This document shows, in pieces, positions 1-5,613 of a DNA stretch of 5,743 bases. A program made the translations under genes and the position numbers. The stretch comes from JAYUKV01 sp043764135. Its GTDB lineage: Bacteria > Patescibacteriota > JACMRA01. The notes beneath the pieces are model-generated. The model saw only the letters and a list, made by a program, of their open reading frames with translations. It made no database searches and was not told where the DNA came from. The stretch spans positions 1 to 5,743 of the forward strand of contig JAYUKV010000014.1 of NCBI GenBank assembly GCA_043764135.1, read 5' to 3'. How positions within the stretch are numbered: the first letter of the stretch is position 1; each line of letters starts with the position of its first letter.

Positions 1-37
1 CTACAAGAGTGAGTTGTTGATATCATTATCAAATGAT

Positions 38-71
38 AAAAAAATATACACATCTTTACAAATGTGTATAT
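38..71 (-). terminator. Possible intrinsic terminator read on the minus strand
   Basis: Arms 44-53 and 62-71 are perfect 10-base reverse complements around an 8-base loop. Read on the minus strand, the hairpin is followed at once by seven T residues (complement of the A-run 38-44). That is the layout of a rho-independent terminator, although the stem is AT-rich. No minus-strand protein gene lies directly upstream of it, so it may end a small RNA or act in the leader of a gene beyond the left edge. It could also simply be an operator-like palindrome. Confidence 0.35.
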
Positions 72-121
72 GTGCTAGTTGAGGAACGACCAATTATTGT
101 TTATTTAGAATTATCGATCTA

Positions 122-166
122 AATTGTGAGTAAAACTGTTCTATCATAGGTAGAATGCTTACAATT
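122..166 (+). promoter_or_regulatory. Long imperfect hairpin in the leader of the oxidoreductase gene
   Basis: Bases 122-132 can pair with 156-166 over 11 positions, nine Watson-Crick and two G-U when read as plus-strand RNA. Above a six-base one-sided bulge (133-138), bases 139-143 pair with 151-155 around a 7-base loop. This makes a 16-bp interrupted stem about 70 bases before the start codon at 238. It matches no riboswitch class I can name. AT-rich DNA yields such structures by chance, so a regulatory role is only a suggestion. Confidence 0.3.
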
Positions 167-237
167 CAATTTAAATTTTTTGGACTATTTAAAACATTTG
201 ACTTGTTTAAAAACAAAAATCTCACTTTAATTCTAAT

Positions 238-1179
238 ATGCAAAAACTGTTAATTGTTGGAGGAGGTTATACTTCAATCGATCTGGCTTATAGACTAAAA
301 CATAAATTCTTAATAACAATAATTGAACCGAACAAAGACTTTCTTCACTATATTGGCTCATTACGTGGTTTTGTAAATGCAGAATTTGAAAAGAAGCTAC
401 ACTTTAGCTACAAAAACTATAATGTAATTCATAGTTTTGTTAAAAGTGTTGATTTTGTTAATCATACTGCCCTGCTAAATTATGGTGAACTTTTTAAATA
501 TGATCTTATCGTCATAGCTACAGGTGTTAAACATGGTGTATTTAGTAACCATAAATTAAGTTCAAGAATAGCAAACTCAAACAAAATATTAATTGAAGGA
601 GGAGGACCAATCGGTATAGAATTGGCTGGTGAAATTCATTATTCAAATCCAAACAAAGAGATTACTCTATTGCATAATAAAGAACTCTTGCTTGATCAAA
701 GGTATAATAATAAGCTTAGAATCAAATTAACAGAATTGGTTGCTTCGAAAATTAATTTGCTTCTTTACCCTCACTTGGTTGATAAGTCAGAATATGACTT
801 GGTAATTAAATCCTATGGACTAGTACCCAATACTACTTTTATAGATAAACAATATATTGATTTACAAGGTTATATCAGAGTTAATAACAACCTTTCAATA
901 ATCAATACAGTTGATGCATATTCAATTGGAGATTGTAATGATATAGAATTAGTAAAAACATTGATAAATGGTTACAGACAATCTAGTTTTTTGGCTAATT
1001 ACTTAATTAATAAACGGGGTGTGTACAGACCAGTTAAAGAGCAAATATTAGCAATACCATTCGGTCCTAACGAAGGTTTTTCCTCTGTATATTTTGGTAT
1101 CGTTGCAGGAAGCACTTTTACTAGGTTAGTTAAGGGTATTGATTTAAAACTAAACCTGATAAGTAAATATTTTGACTAA
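238..1179 (+). CDS. FAD/NAD(P)H-dependent oxidoreductase, AIF/FSP1 (AIFM2)-like
   Basis: The protein has 313 residues and the two-dinucleotide-fold plan of pyridine nucleotide-disulfide oxidoreductases. Visible landmarks are the N-terminal FAD Rossmann glycines (VGGG, 7-10), an IATG motif at 93-96, a second GGGPIGIELAGE fold for NAD(P)H (121-132), and the FAD-binding IGD at 230-232. The C-terminal stretch around 275-310 (FGPNEG, then TRLVKGIDL) resembles the ending of AIFM2/FSP1 proteins. There is no CxxxxC redox pair, so this is not a disulfide reductase. Family members pass electrons from NAD(P)H to quinones or similar acceptors; the acceptor here is not determinable. It is shorter than the roughly 370 residues of animal FSP1, yet all core motifs remain. 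The ATG at 238 is the only usable start after the in-frame TAA at 208-210, and no clear Shine-Dalgarno precedes it. A type II NADH dehydrogenase relative is the main alternative. Confidence 0.8.
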   Translation: MQKLLIVGGGYTSIDLAYRLKHKFLITIIEPNKDFLHYIGSLRGFVNAEFEKKLHFSYKNYNVIHSFVKSVDFVNHTALLNYGELFKYDLIVIATGVKHGVFSNHKLSSRIANSNKILIEGGGPIGIELAGEIHYSNPNKEITLLHNKELLLDQRYNNKLRIKLTELVASKINLLLYPHLVDKSEYDLVIKSYGLVPNTTFIDKQYIDLQGYIRVNNNLSIINTVDAYSIGDCNDIELVKTLINGYRQSSFLANYLINKRGVYRPVKEQILAIPFGPNEGFSSVYFGIVAGSTFTRLVKGIDLKLNLISKYFD

Positions 1180-1222
1180 AGATGTAAAATGATGTATGTT
1201 TCGATCAGACCCACCTCTAGAA

Positions 1223-1236
1223 TGACTCAGTCAGGT
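1223..1236 (+). promoter_or_regulatory. Palindrome abutting the ribosome binding site of the next gene
   Basis: Bases 1223-1233 read TGACTCAGTCA, a perfect 5+1+5 palindrome. The Shine-Dalgarno-like AGGT (1233-1236) begins in its last base and lies 8 bases before the ATG at 1245. A short ACCT at 1213-1216 could also pair with that AGGT. The arrangement could allow a protein or an RNA fold to affect translation initiation of the 174-residue protein. A chance palindrome is equally possible. Confidence 0.3.
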
Positions 1237-1244
1237 AGCAAATC

Positions 1245-1769
1245 ATGAAATTTTTTCAAAATAAACTGGTCAATCTTGTTGTGCTTGGAAGTTTAGGCGT
1301 TGCAACAATCATTTTTCTAATAACTGCTAATACCAACACAGAGTTTACAGAGGTAAAGACCTTACCTGCCCCAGCAAGTGAAACCTCGCTAAAAGTTGAA
1401 AAAGAAAAATCAGTTGTTGCAACTGATAAAGTTGCGAATGAAGATATTTCAAGTCTTAAAGTTATCCTAAGACCTTCAACTGCTAAAGTAGAAAGCCCCA
1501 ATCTCAGAATTGGTTCAGGAGATAAGGTCGTATATATTTATTATATCGATCCATCGATAGAAAACTCCAACTCAGATGCTGTCGAATATGAAATTGCGGA
1601 AGTGAGATTTTCTCAAATCCAATCTAATATTGATGCGATCAAACAAGCGATGAAACTTGTTCTAGAAGCCAAATCCAACTTAATCCAAAAAGATCTTCTT
1701 ACCATCGGTAAGACCAATATTGATCAAAAAGGACAAGTAACCGGTATTATGGATTTTAGTTTGGAGTAA
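1245..1769 (+). CDS. Uncharacterised membrane-anchored extracytoplasmic protein
   Basis: I do not recognise this 174-residue protein. It begins with a short basic segment and one hydrophobic helix (about residues 8-27), which would act as an uncleaved anchor or signal sequence. A low-complexity Ala/Pro/Ser/Thr/Lys/Glu linker follows (about 35-70), and then a folded-looking domain (about 70-174). That domain has a likely beta strand at 94-101 (DKVVYIYY) and a helical segment around 120-150. It contains no cysteine and no catalytic motif that I can identify. The topology suggests a domain exposed on the periplasmic or outer side. The start is firm: an in-frame TAG lies at 1236-1238 and an AGGT sequence is suitably spaced before the ATG. 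It lies 65 bases after the oxidoreductase with no terminator seen between, so the two may share a transcript. A strong terminator follows it. Confidence 0.7.
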   Translation: MKFFQNKLVNLVVLGSLGVATIIFLITANTNTEFTEVKTLPAPASETSLKVEKEKSVVATDKVANEDISSLKVILRPSTAKVESPNLRIGSGDKVVYIYYIDPSIENSNSDAVEYEIAEVRFSQIQSNIDAIKQAMKLVLEAKSNLIQKDLLTIGKTNIDQKGQVTGIMDFSLE

Positions 1770-1812
1770 ACTATTTTTCATTAAACATTAATAATAATAG
1801 TTTAGATATAAT

Positions 1813-1848
1813 TCCACCCATCATAATTTTGATGGGTGGATTTTTTTT
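1813..1848 (+). terminator. Strong intrinsic terminator after the membrane-anchored protein gene
   Basis: A perfect 11-bp stem (1813-1823 with 1830-1840) rich in G-C pairs encloses a 6-base loop and is followed by eight T residues at 1841-1848. This is a textbook rho-independent terminator on the plus strand. Its T-run overlaps the stop codon of the convergent TspO-like gene (1847-1849). On the minus strand no T-run follows the hairpin, so it would be a weaker terminator for that gene. Confidence 0.92.
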
Positions 1849-2560
1849 ATTGATTTTTTTGTTCTTTAAAATATGTAAATATATCAACTGCCAATATACA
1901 GGTTAGAATAAATATATGCACCATAGCACCAAATCTTATTATATCACCAGATTGCGCTTGATAAATTCCGTAGTATGCCCAAATTCCAACTATATACGGC
2001 ACTACGGATCTAAAGCGTTTACTTAATCCTACATAAATAATCGTTAATACGGGCAAGAGTAAAACAGCTACAACTTGTGGATCCCAGTTTAATATTTTAT
2101 TTAAACCCAAATCATATTGAAATACTATTGTTAGATTAATAACTGAAGCAATGAAAGTCCAACATGTATATATTAGATAAACGTGCTTTACCCATCCTTC
2201 TAGCTTATACATTATAGCGATATTAATAATTAATAATAGCACGAGCAAAACACCAGGGAAAAACATTATTTTATAATGCCAAACAAACAACCAAGAGATG
2301 TTTGTAAGCGAACCAACAATGTATAGTTTAAGAGCAGAGTCAGAAATTCTATATCTATCAAATGCAATAGCTAGTGATATAATTATCAAACCTACATAAA
2401 TCACTGACCATATTGCAAATGTTGATCCTGATGGGGTTAAGACTGTTGTGAGATTGTCTGAAAGTTGTTTAGTAGATATCCCGTTTAATGGTAGTATAAC
2501 TGCAAGTGCGTTTGCTGCAATTGTAGCAATTGTTGCAAACAAGAAATAGAGACGTTTCAT
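1847..2560 (-). CDS. TspO/MBR-type (tryptophan-rich sensory) integral membrane protein, elongated form
   Basis: This 237-residue protein is almost wholly hydrophobic, with roughly seven or eight predicted membrane helices: about 3-24, 46-66, 78-96, 100-118, 126-147, 162-179, 186-204 and 209-231. It resembles the longer bacterial relatives of TspO/MBR proteins, some of which are annotated as tryptophan-rich sensory proteins. The similarity lies in the LPLNG loop (24-28), a TPSGSTFAIWSVIY-type segment (42-55), NISWLFVWH (87-95) and later W/Y-rich helices. Classical TspO proteins are about 160 residues with five helices, so this is an extended form. TspO proteins bind porphyrins or sterols and are linked to stress responses in some bacteria; the ligand here is unknown. 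ATG 2560 is the only start after the in-frame TAA at 2588-2590, and no clear Shine-Dalgarno is visible. It converges with the gene ending at 1769. Confidence 0.65.
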   Translation of the reverse strand: MKRLYFLFATIATIAANALAVILPLNGISTKQLSDNLTTVLTPSGSTFAIWSVIYVGLIIISLAIAFDRYRISDSALKLYIVGSLTNISWLFVWHYKIMFFPGVLLVLLLIINIAIMYKLEGWVKHVYLIYTCWTFIASVINLTIVFQYDLGLNKILNWDPQVVAVLLLPVLTIIYVGLSKRFRSVVPYIVGIWAYYGIYQAQSGDIIRFGAMVHIFILTCILAVDIFTYFKEQKNQ

Positions 2561-2804
2561 ATAAAAGTTAAATATATTTTTAAAAGTTTAAATGTATTGG
2601 TGAGTTAGTTGTGAAAAGTATTAAAGTATTTATCATTTATGACAATAAACTTGCTTTTAAAAATTACAGTTATGCTTTTTTTGATTAATAGCTGATCGAG
2701 TTATTTTTTTGTATAAAAAAAAACCACTCTAAACTAATTAGAGTGGCTTGAATTCAAAAGATTGAGAGATTAGTTAAATTCTCAGTAAATTATTTGTTAA
2801 ATAA
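2561..2804. other. AT-rich intergenic region between the TspO-like gene and the amidase
   Basis: This stretch should hold the promoter of the TspO-like gene, but no convincing -35/-10 pair was found. It carries a minus-strand terminator for the amidase transcript (2715-2746). It also carries a weaker plus-strand hairpin (2687-2693 with 2699-2705) followed by T residues, and an 8-bp AT-only hairpin at 2788-2806. Tiny open frames such as 2639-2695 (18 codons, hydrophobic) lack a ribosome binding site and are not called. Confidence 0.5.
2715..2746 (-). terminator. Intrinsic terminator for the amidase gene
   Basis: Arms 2724-2732 and 2738-2746 are perfect 9-base reverse complements with a 5-base loop. 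On the minus strand the hairpin is followed by nine T residues (complement of A-run 2715-2723). It lies 121 bases past the annotated amber stop of the amidase, but only 58 bases past the TAA at 2805-2807. That spacing slightly favours the TAA as the original end of the gene. Confidence 0.88.
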
Positions 2805-2867
2805 TTACTTGGTTTTTAACCTTCGATATAGATCGGACTTATCCGCTGCACCATATCGTTCCAAAAA
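2805..2867 (-). other. In-frame coding-like extension of the amidase beyond its amber stop
   Basis: Directly after the TAG at 2868-2870, the same frame runs for 20 codons and ends in TAA. The peptide includes LERYGAADKSDLYRRLK, which looks like an ordinary amphipathic, charged protein ending rather than translated spacer. Bases 2808-2867 are 24/60 G+C, the same as a sample inside the amidase (3061-3120, 24/60). The next 60 bases (2747-2806) are only 12/60. The composition step falls at the TAA, not at the TAG. I read this as the former C-terminus of the amidase, cut off by a single-base change or translated by readthrough. Confidence 0.7.
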
Positions 2868-3740
2868 CTAAGCTGCATTCTCATAATTCCGATTGTAAAT
2901 CAATTCCGCAACAGCTTTGTCAGACAGATTGAAATATGCTTCGTTTTTCCATGCACCAAGTTGTCTTACCTGAGCTACAATCGGATAAAGACCATCAGAC
3001 TTGGTGATACTCAAATCATCTCTATCTGTATTATAATTAAAGAAAATACCAGCAGGTTCATTGAATTTACAACCATCGCCTTGATTGGGATCAACAAACA
3101 CTTGGGTAAAACATGGCTGAACAGTAGCATGTGCTATTAGTCCAGTTGGTTTGATTCCAAATTTGAGTGATAAATATGCGATTAACTTGGAAGTTGCAGC
3201 TAATTGGGCTTCGTTTGGAAGCTCACCTTTTTGAGGGGCATAGTTAATTTCAATGTGGACGCCTTGGTGATCGAGTGGAAGCTGAGCTTTGATGGCTTGG
3301 ATTTTGACATTTACAACCCCAAGTGCATCACTCTCAAACACCACTGAATCATCAAGAGATCCTTCAGCAACGATATCAGTATCTAAAAGCTGGACAATCT
3401 CTCCGGTTTTGAGAACTAGATAATGTGAAAAAAGACTATCTTTGAGTGCTCCTAGAGCATCTTCATCACTACTCATTGCAGTATGATGCAAGATAATATT
3501 ATTGTACTTGGTTAAAGGAACACGTTCTTTAGGATCAAAAGCAATGGTTCTAGCGGCTTCGATGTCTTTGTCTTTTAGAATATTTATCGGTATAGAAGGC
3601 TCAGAATATATCTGTTTAGGAGCAATTACACTTGTAGGATTGTCCTTTGGGGAATTGTCATCAGTAACAAACTTGTCTGAATTATTTCCACACCCAAATA
3701 ACACTGGAATTAAGAGAAATGCAAGCAATTGACTTTTCAT
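2868..3740 (-). CDS. Lipoprotein N-acetylmuramoyl-L-alanine amidase (Amidase_2/AmpD-AmiD type), with probable premature stop
   Basis: The 290-residue product starts with a lipoprotein signal ending in the lipobox LFGC (14-17), so Cys17 would be lipidated. Gly at +2 favours the outer membrane. A disordered Asn/Asp/Pro/Ser linker runs to about residue 50. The Amidase_2 zinc domain follows: ILHHTA (83-88) with a probable first ligand His85 or His86, SHYLVLKTGEIVQLL (105-119), VHIEINY with the likely catalytic Glu164, and IAHATVQP with the second ligand His204. Family enzymes cleave the amide bond between muramic acid and the peptide stem, in recycling or remodelling of peptidoglycan. The usual third ligand in a K-x-D-P-G sequence appears altered to KFNEPAG (225-231). 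The start is fixed by a TGA six bases upstream and a GGTGA element. The frame ends at an amber codon, although 20 coding-like codons follow. Confidence 0.78.
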   Translation of the reverse strand: MKSQLLAFLLIPVLFGCGNNSDKFVTDDNSPKDNPTSVIAPKQIYSEPSIPINILKDKDIEAARTIAFDPKERVPLTKYNNIILHHTAMSSDEDALGALKDSLFSHYLVLKTGEIVQLLDTDIVAEGSLDDSVVFESDALGVVNVKIQAIKAQLPLDHQGVHIEINYAPQKGELPNEAQLAATSKLIAYLSLKFGIKPTGLIAHATVQPCFTQVFVDPNQGDGCKFNEPAGIFFNYNTDRDDLSITKSDGLYPIVAQVRQLGAWKNEAYFNLSDKAVAELIYNRNYENAA

Positions 3741-3756
3741 TGTTCACCATTGGTGT

Positions 3757-3801
3757 TTAAGAATAAATAACTATTTGTATTCTTAACATAGATTTGTATT
3801 C
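3757..3801 (-). promoter_or_regulatory. Candidate operator upstream of the amidase gene
   Basis: A perfect 9-base inverted repeat (3757-3765 with 3778-3786, 12-base spacer) overlaps two copies of the 10-base direct repeat ATTTGTATTC at 3773-3782 and 3792-3801. The direct repeats are 19 bases apart, close to two helical turns. They sit 17-61 bases upstream of the amidase start, where a promoter is expected. No -35/-10 pair is certain. AT-rich sequence makes such repeats fairly common by chance. Confidence 0.3.
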
Positions 3802-3837
3802 AAAGCAAATATATTGAATATATAGTAATTCCCGATA

Positions 3838-4971
3838 CTACTTTTCAAAACGTTCCAATACTTCAATTAATTTATTAATATCTGTATCAGTTGAGTAAAT
3901 TCCCAACGAAACTCTTACTAGACCATTTTCTTGATTCAGATAATGCAAGAGAGGATTTGCACAATGCATTCCAACTCTGACAATTATTCCATTTAGAGAT
4001 AAAAAATTAGCTAGATCAAAATTTGAGTGGATTTTATGGCAAAATGAAATAGTTTTATCTGATCTATTAGAAATAAAGAAATTGTAGTTTTTTAATTGTA
4101 CTAAAGATTGAAGGTTTGGAAATTTATGATTATAGACTTCATGTTTTAAAAAACTTAGAATTTCAGCTAACGATAAAACAGAATCTAGGTTTAATGTACC
4201 ACTTTCAAATTGCTGTCCTTTATCAAGGAAAACTACACCTTCTGTCATTACATCTTCTACAATACCTCCACCTAATTTGGCTGGTTTTAAATTTTGATAT
4301 TTTTTGTTGTACATACAAAAACCCCAACCTGTAGGTCCATACATCTTATGAAAAGAACCAACCACAAAATCAACCCCAAGATCAACAAAATCAATTGACC
4401 TTGAGGCCAAATACTGAGTTCCATCTAAAATAATTATCGAAGATGGAAATTTTTTTCTAATATCTTTGATCTCATCGGTTTGAAGATAGTATCCTACTAC
4501 ATTAGAACTCATATTGAGCACAATTATATCTGGCTCGTAACCTAGATCTAACAAGCTGTTAACATTCAAGTTGAGATTTTCATCAAGCTTAATATAGTTG
4601 ATGTTAGAGGTCAGATTAGTAAAAGGTAGGATAGCCGCATGGTGATTATCAATTCCCAAGACAATTTTAGAGTTACCATTAATCATGTTATTATTTACCA
4701 GTATTTGTGCTATCTGATTAAGACTATCTGTAGCAGATGATGTAAAAAAGAAGTTAGGACAATTGTACAATTTAGCAAACTCTATCCGTATTTGCTCAAC
4801 TTGATTACCAAACTCAGAAGCTTTAGAACCAAATGTCCTTCCAAGATTGATATTATAATCATTACAATAATCCGTTACGGATTTTATAACAGCACTATGT
4901 CTTAGCGTAGTAGAAGCTGAATCAAGATAAATAATACCTTCGTTGTTGTTATAGTAAGGAAAGTCATTCAT
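3838..4971 (-). CDS. Group II cysteine desulfurase / selenocysteine lyase-like PLP enzyme (SufS/CsdA family)
   Basis: The 377-residue protein is a fold-type I class V aminotransferase with SufS-like motifs in order. YLDSAST is at 15-21, ATDSLN at 80-85 (GTTEAIN in relatives), and DNHHAAILPF at 108-117 supplies the histidine that stacks on PLP. NVVG is at 157-160 and ILDGTQ at 181-186 with the PLP-nitrogen Asp183. SFHKMYGPTGWG (206-217) holds the Schiff-base Lys209, FESGTLN is at 255-261, and VRVGMHCANPLL (331-342) holds the persulfide Cys337. Arg353 (RVSLGIY) should bind the substrate carboxylate. Such enzymes take sulfur from cysteine to an enzyme persulfide for Fe-S clusters or other sulfur uses. 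It is slightly shorter than the usual 400-odd residues. No sufE/sufB/sufC/sufD neighbour is present, so the sulfur acceptor is unknown. It follows msrA by 29 bases; the only start after an in-frame TAA (4981-4983) is ATG 4971. Confidence 0.85.
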   Translation of the reverse strand: MNDFPYYNNNEGIIYLDSASTTLRHSAVIKSVTDYCNDYNINLGRTFGSKASEFGNQVEQIRIEFAKLYNCPNFFFTSSATDSLNQIAQILVNNNMINGNSKIVLGIDNHHAAILPFTNLTSNINYIKLDENLNLNVNSLLDLGYEPDIIVLNMSSNVVGYYLQTDEIKDIRKKFPSSIIILDGTQYLASRSIDFVDLGVDFVVGSFHKMYGPTGWGFCMYNKKYQNLKPAKLGGGIVEDVMTEGVVFLDKGQQFESGTLNLDSVLSLAEILSFLKHEVYNHKFPNLQSLVQLKNYNFFISNRSDKTISFCHKIHSNFDLANFLSLNGIIVRVGMHCANPLLHYLNQENGLVRVSLGIYSTDTDINKLIEVLERFEK

Positions 4972-5000
4972 ATCTATTTCTTAGCTATTATATTTAATAA

Positions 5001-5552
5001 TTACAAACTACCTCCTAGCAAGGTAGATTTTCTTTGGCCGTAAGTCTTTTCTATTTTATTGATTAATGGTTTAATTATTGCATTGCAATAAACTGCATTT
5101 TTATTCTTTGAATAATAATCTTGATGAAAGTTATCAGCAATATAGAACCCTTTAACAGCCAGTTTTGCAACTTCGGTAACGATAGGATCTTTGTACTTTC
5201 TTTGATGTTCCATGATTGATTTTCTGATAAAAGATAAATCTTCATCGTCATAATAATATATTGCAGATCTATATTGAGTACCAATATCAGGACCTTGTCG
5301 GTCAATTAAAGTAGGATCGATAGTATCAAAGAAAATATCCAAAATAGTTTTAAGATCTGTTTGTGTGTTAGAATACTCAATATACACACATTCAGTGTGT
5401 CCGGTCCTACCAGTAGAAACAGCTTCATAAGACGGAGTTATTGCATCCCCACCTGCATAACCGCTAAACACATTAATAATACCAGTAACACGTCTAAATA
5501 TAGCCTCAGTTATCCAAAAACAACCTCCACCTAGTATTATTTTCTTATTCAT
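5001..5552 (-). CDS. msrA: Peptide-methionine (S)-S-oxide reductase MsrA
   Basis: The 183-residue protein is a complete MsrA, the enzyme that reduces methionine-S-sulfoxide in proteins and as the free amino acid. The signature GGGCFW (8-13) contains catalytic Cys11. It is followed by SGYAGG (30-35), GHTECV (51-56) with the conserved Glu54, DPTLIDRQGPDIGTQYRSAIYY (79-100), and NFHQDYY (141-147). Remaining cysteines are Cys55 and Cys156. The tail after residue 160 lacks the Gly-rich, Cys-containing segment that provides extra resolving cysteines in E. coli MsrA, so Cys156 or an outside thiol may resolve the sulfenic acid. No signal peptide is present, so it is cytoplasmic. The start is certain because a TAA lies directly upstream (5553-5555). 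It is probably co-transcribed with the desulfurase-like gene 29 bases downstream. No MsrB domain is fused. Confidence 0.96.
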   Translation of the reverse strand: MNKKIILGGGCFWITEAIFRRVTGIINVFSGYAGGDAITPSYEAVSTGRTGHTECVYIEYSNTQTDLKTILDIFFDTIDPTLIDRQGPDIGTQYRSAIYYYDDEDLSFIRKSIMEHQRKYKDPIVTEVAKLAVKGFYIADNFHQDYYSKNKNAVYCNAIIKPLINKIEKTYGQRKSTLLGGSL

Positions 5553-5613
5553 TTAGTTATATTTTACTTTATTTGTAATTTTATGTCTAATACGTACTCC
5601 ACGAATAACATAT

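Larger units (their letters stand above)
1..237. other. Non-coding, hairpin-rich region upstream of the oxidoreductase gene
   Basis: No convincing gene is seen here; frames entering from the left edge stop quickly, for example a TGA at 10-12 on the plus strand. Four inverted repeats stand out. One is a 14-base palindrome at 26-39 (6-base arms, 2-base spacer). One is a perfect 10-bp hairpin with arms 44-53 and 62-71. One is a 7-bp hairpin with arms 103-109 and 118-124. The last is an imperfect long hairpin at 122-166. The region could be the leader and promoter of the gene at 238, or could encode a small RNA. No strong sigma-70 promoter pair was recognised at good spacing on the plus strand. 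Confidence 0.5.

Noticed and set aside
1256..1501. 81-codon open frame on the minus strand within the anchored-protein gene
   Set aside because: It lies wholly opposite a gene with a clear start, ribosome binding site and terminator; its translation is Ser/Thr/Leu/Val-rich in the way antisense frames usually are.
2639..2695. 18-codon plus-strand frame encoding a hydrophobic peptide (MTINLLLKITVMLFLINS)
   Set aside because: No Shine-Dalgarno precedes it, and AT-rich DNA gives Leu/Ile/Phe-rich short frames by chance. It could be reconsidered if a plus-strand transcript is found.
3502..3732. 76-codon plus-strand frame opposite the amidase N-terminus
   Set aside because: It is antisense to a well-supported lipoprotein gene, with no ribosome binding site or family resemblance.
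3809..3823. 15-base AT-only palindrome after the desulfurase-like gene, considered as a terminator
   Set aside because: The central spacer is a single base, the stem has no G-C pairs, and no T-run follows on the minus strand.
3757..3837. Open frame after the TAG of the desulfurase-like gene, considered as a second readthrough case
   Set aside because: About 26 codons stay open, but the reading is Ile/Tyr-rich with no protein-like character, and the gene already ends as its family does. This also argues against general TAG recoding.
4116..4334. 72-codon plus-strand frame inside the desulfurase-like gene
   Set aside because: It is a shadow of a gene with clear catalytic motifs in the other strand, and the translation is low-complexity Leu/Tyr-rich.
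5075..5305. 76-codon minus-strand frame overlapping msrA in another frame
   Set aside because: The msrA frame carries all family motifs across this stretch; the alternative is an Ile/Lys-rich out-of-frame reading.
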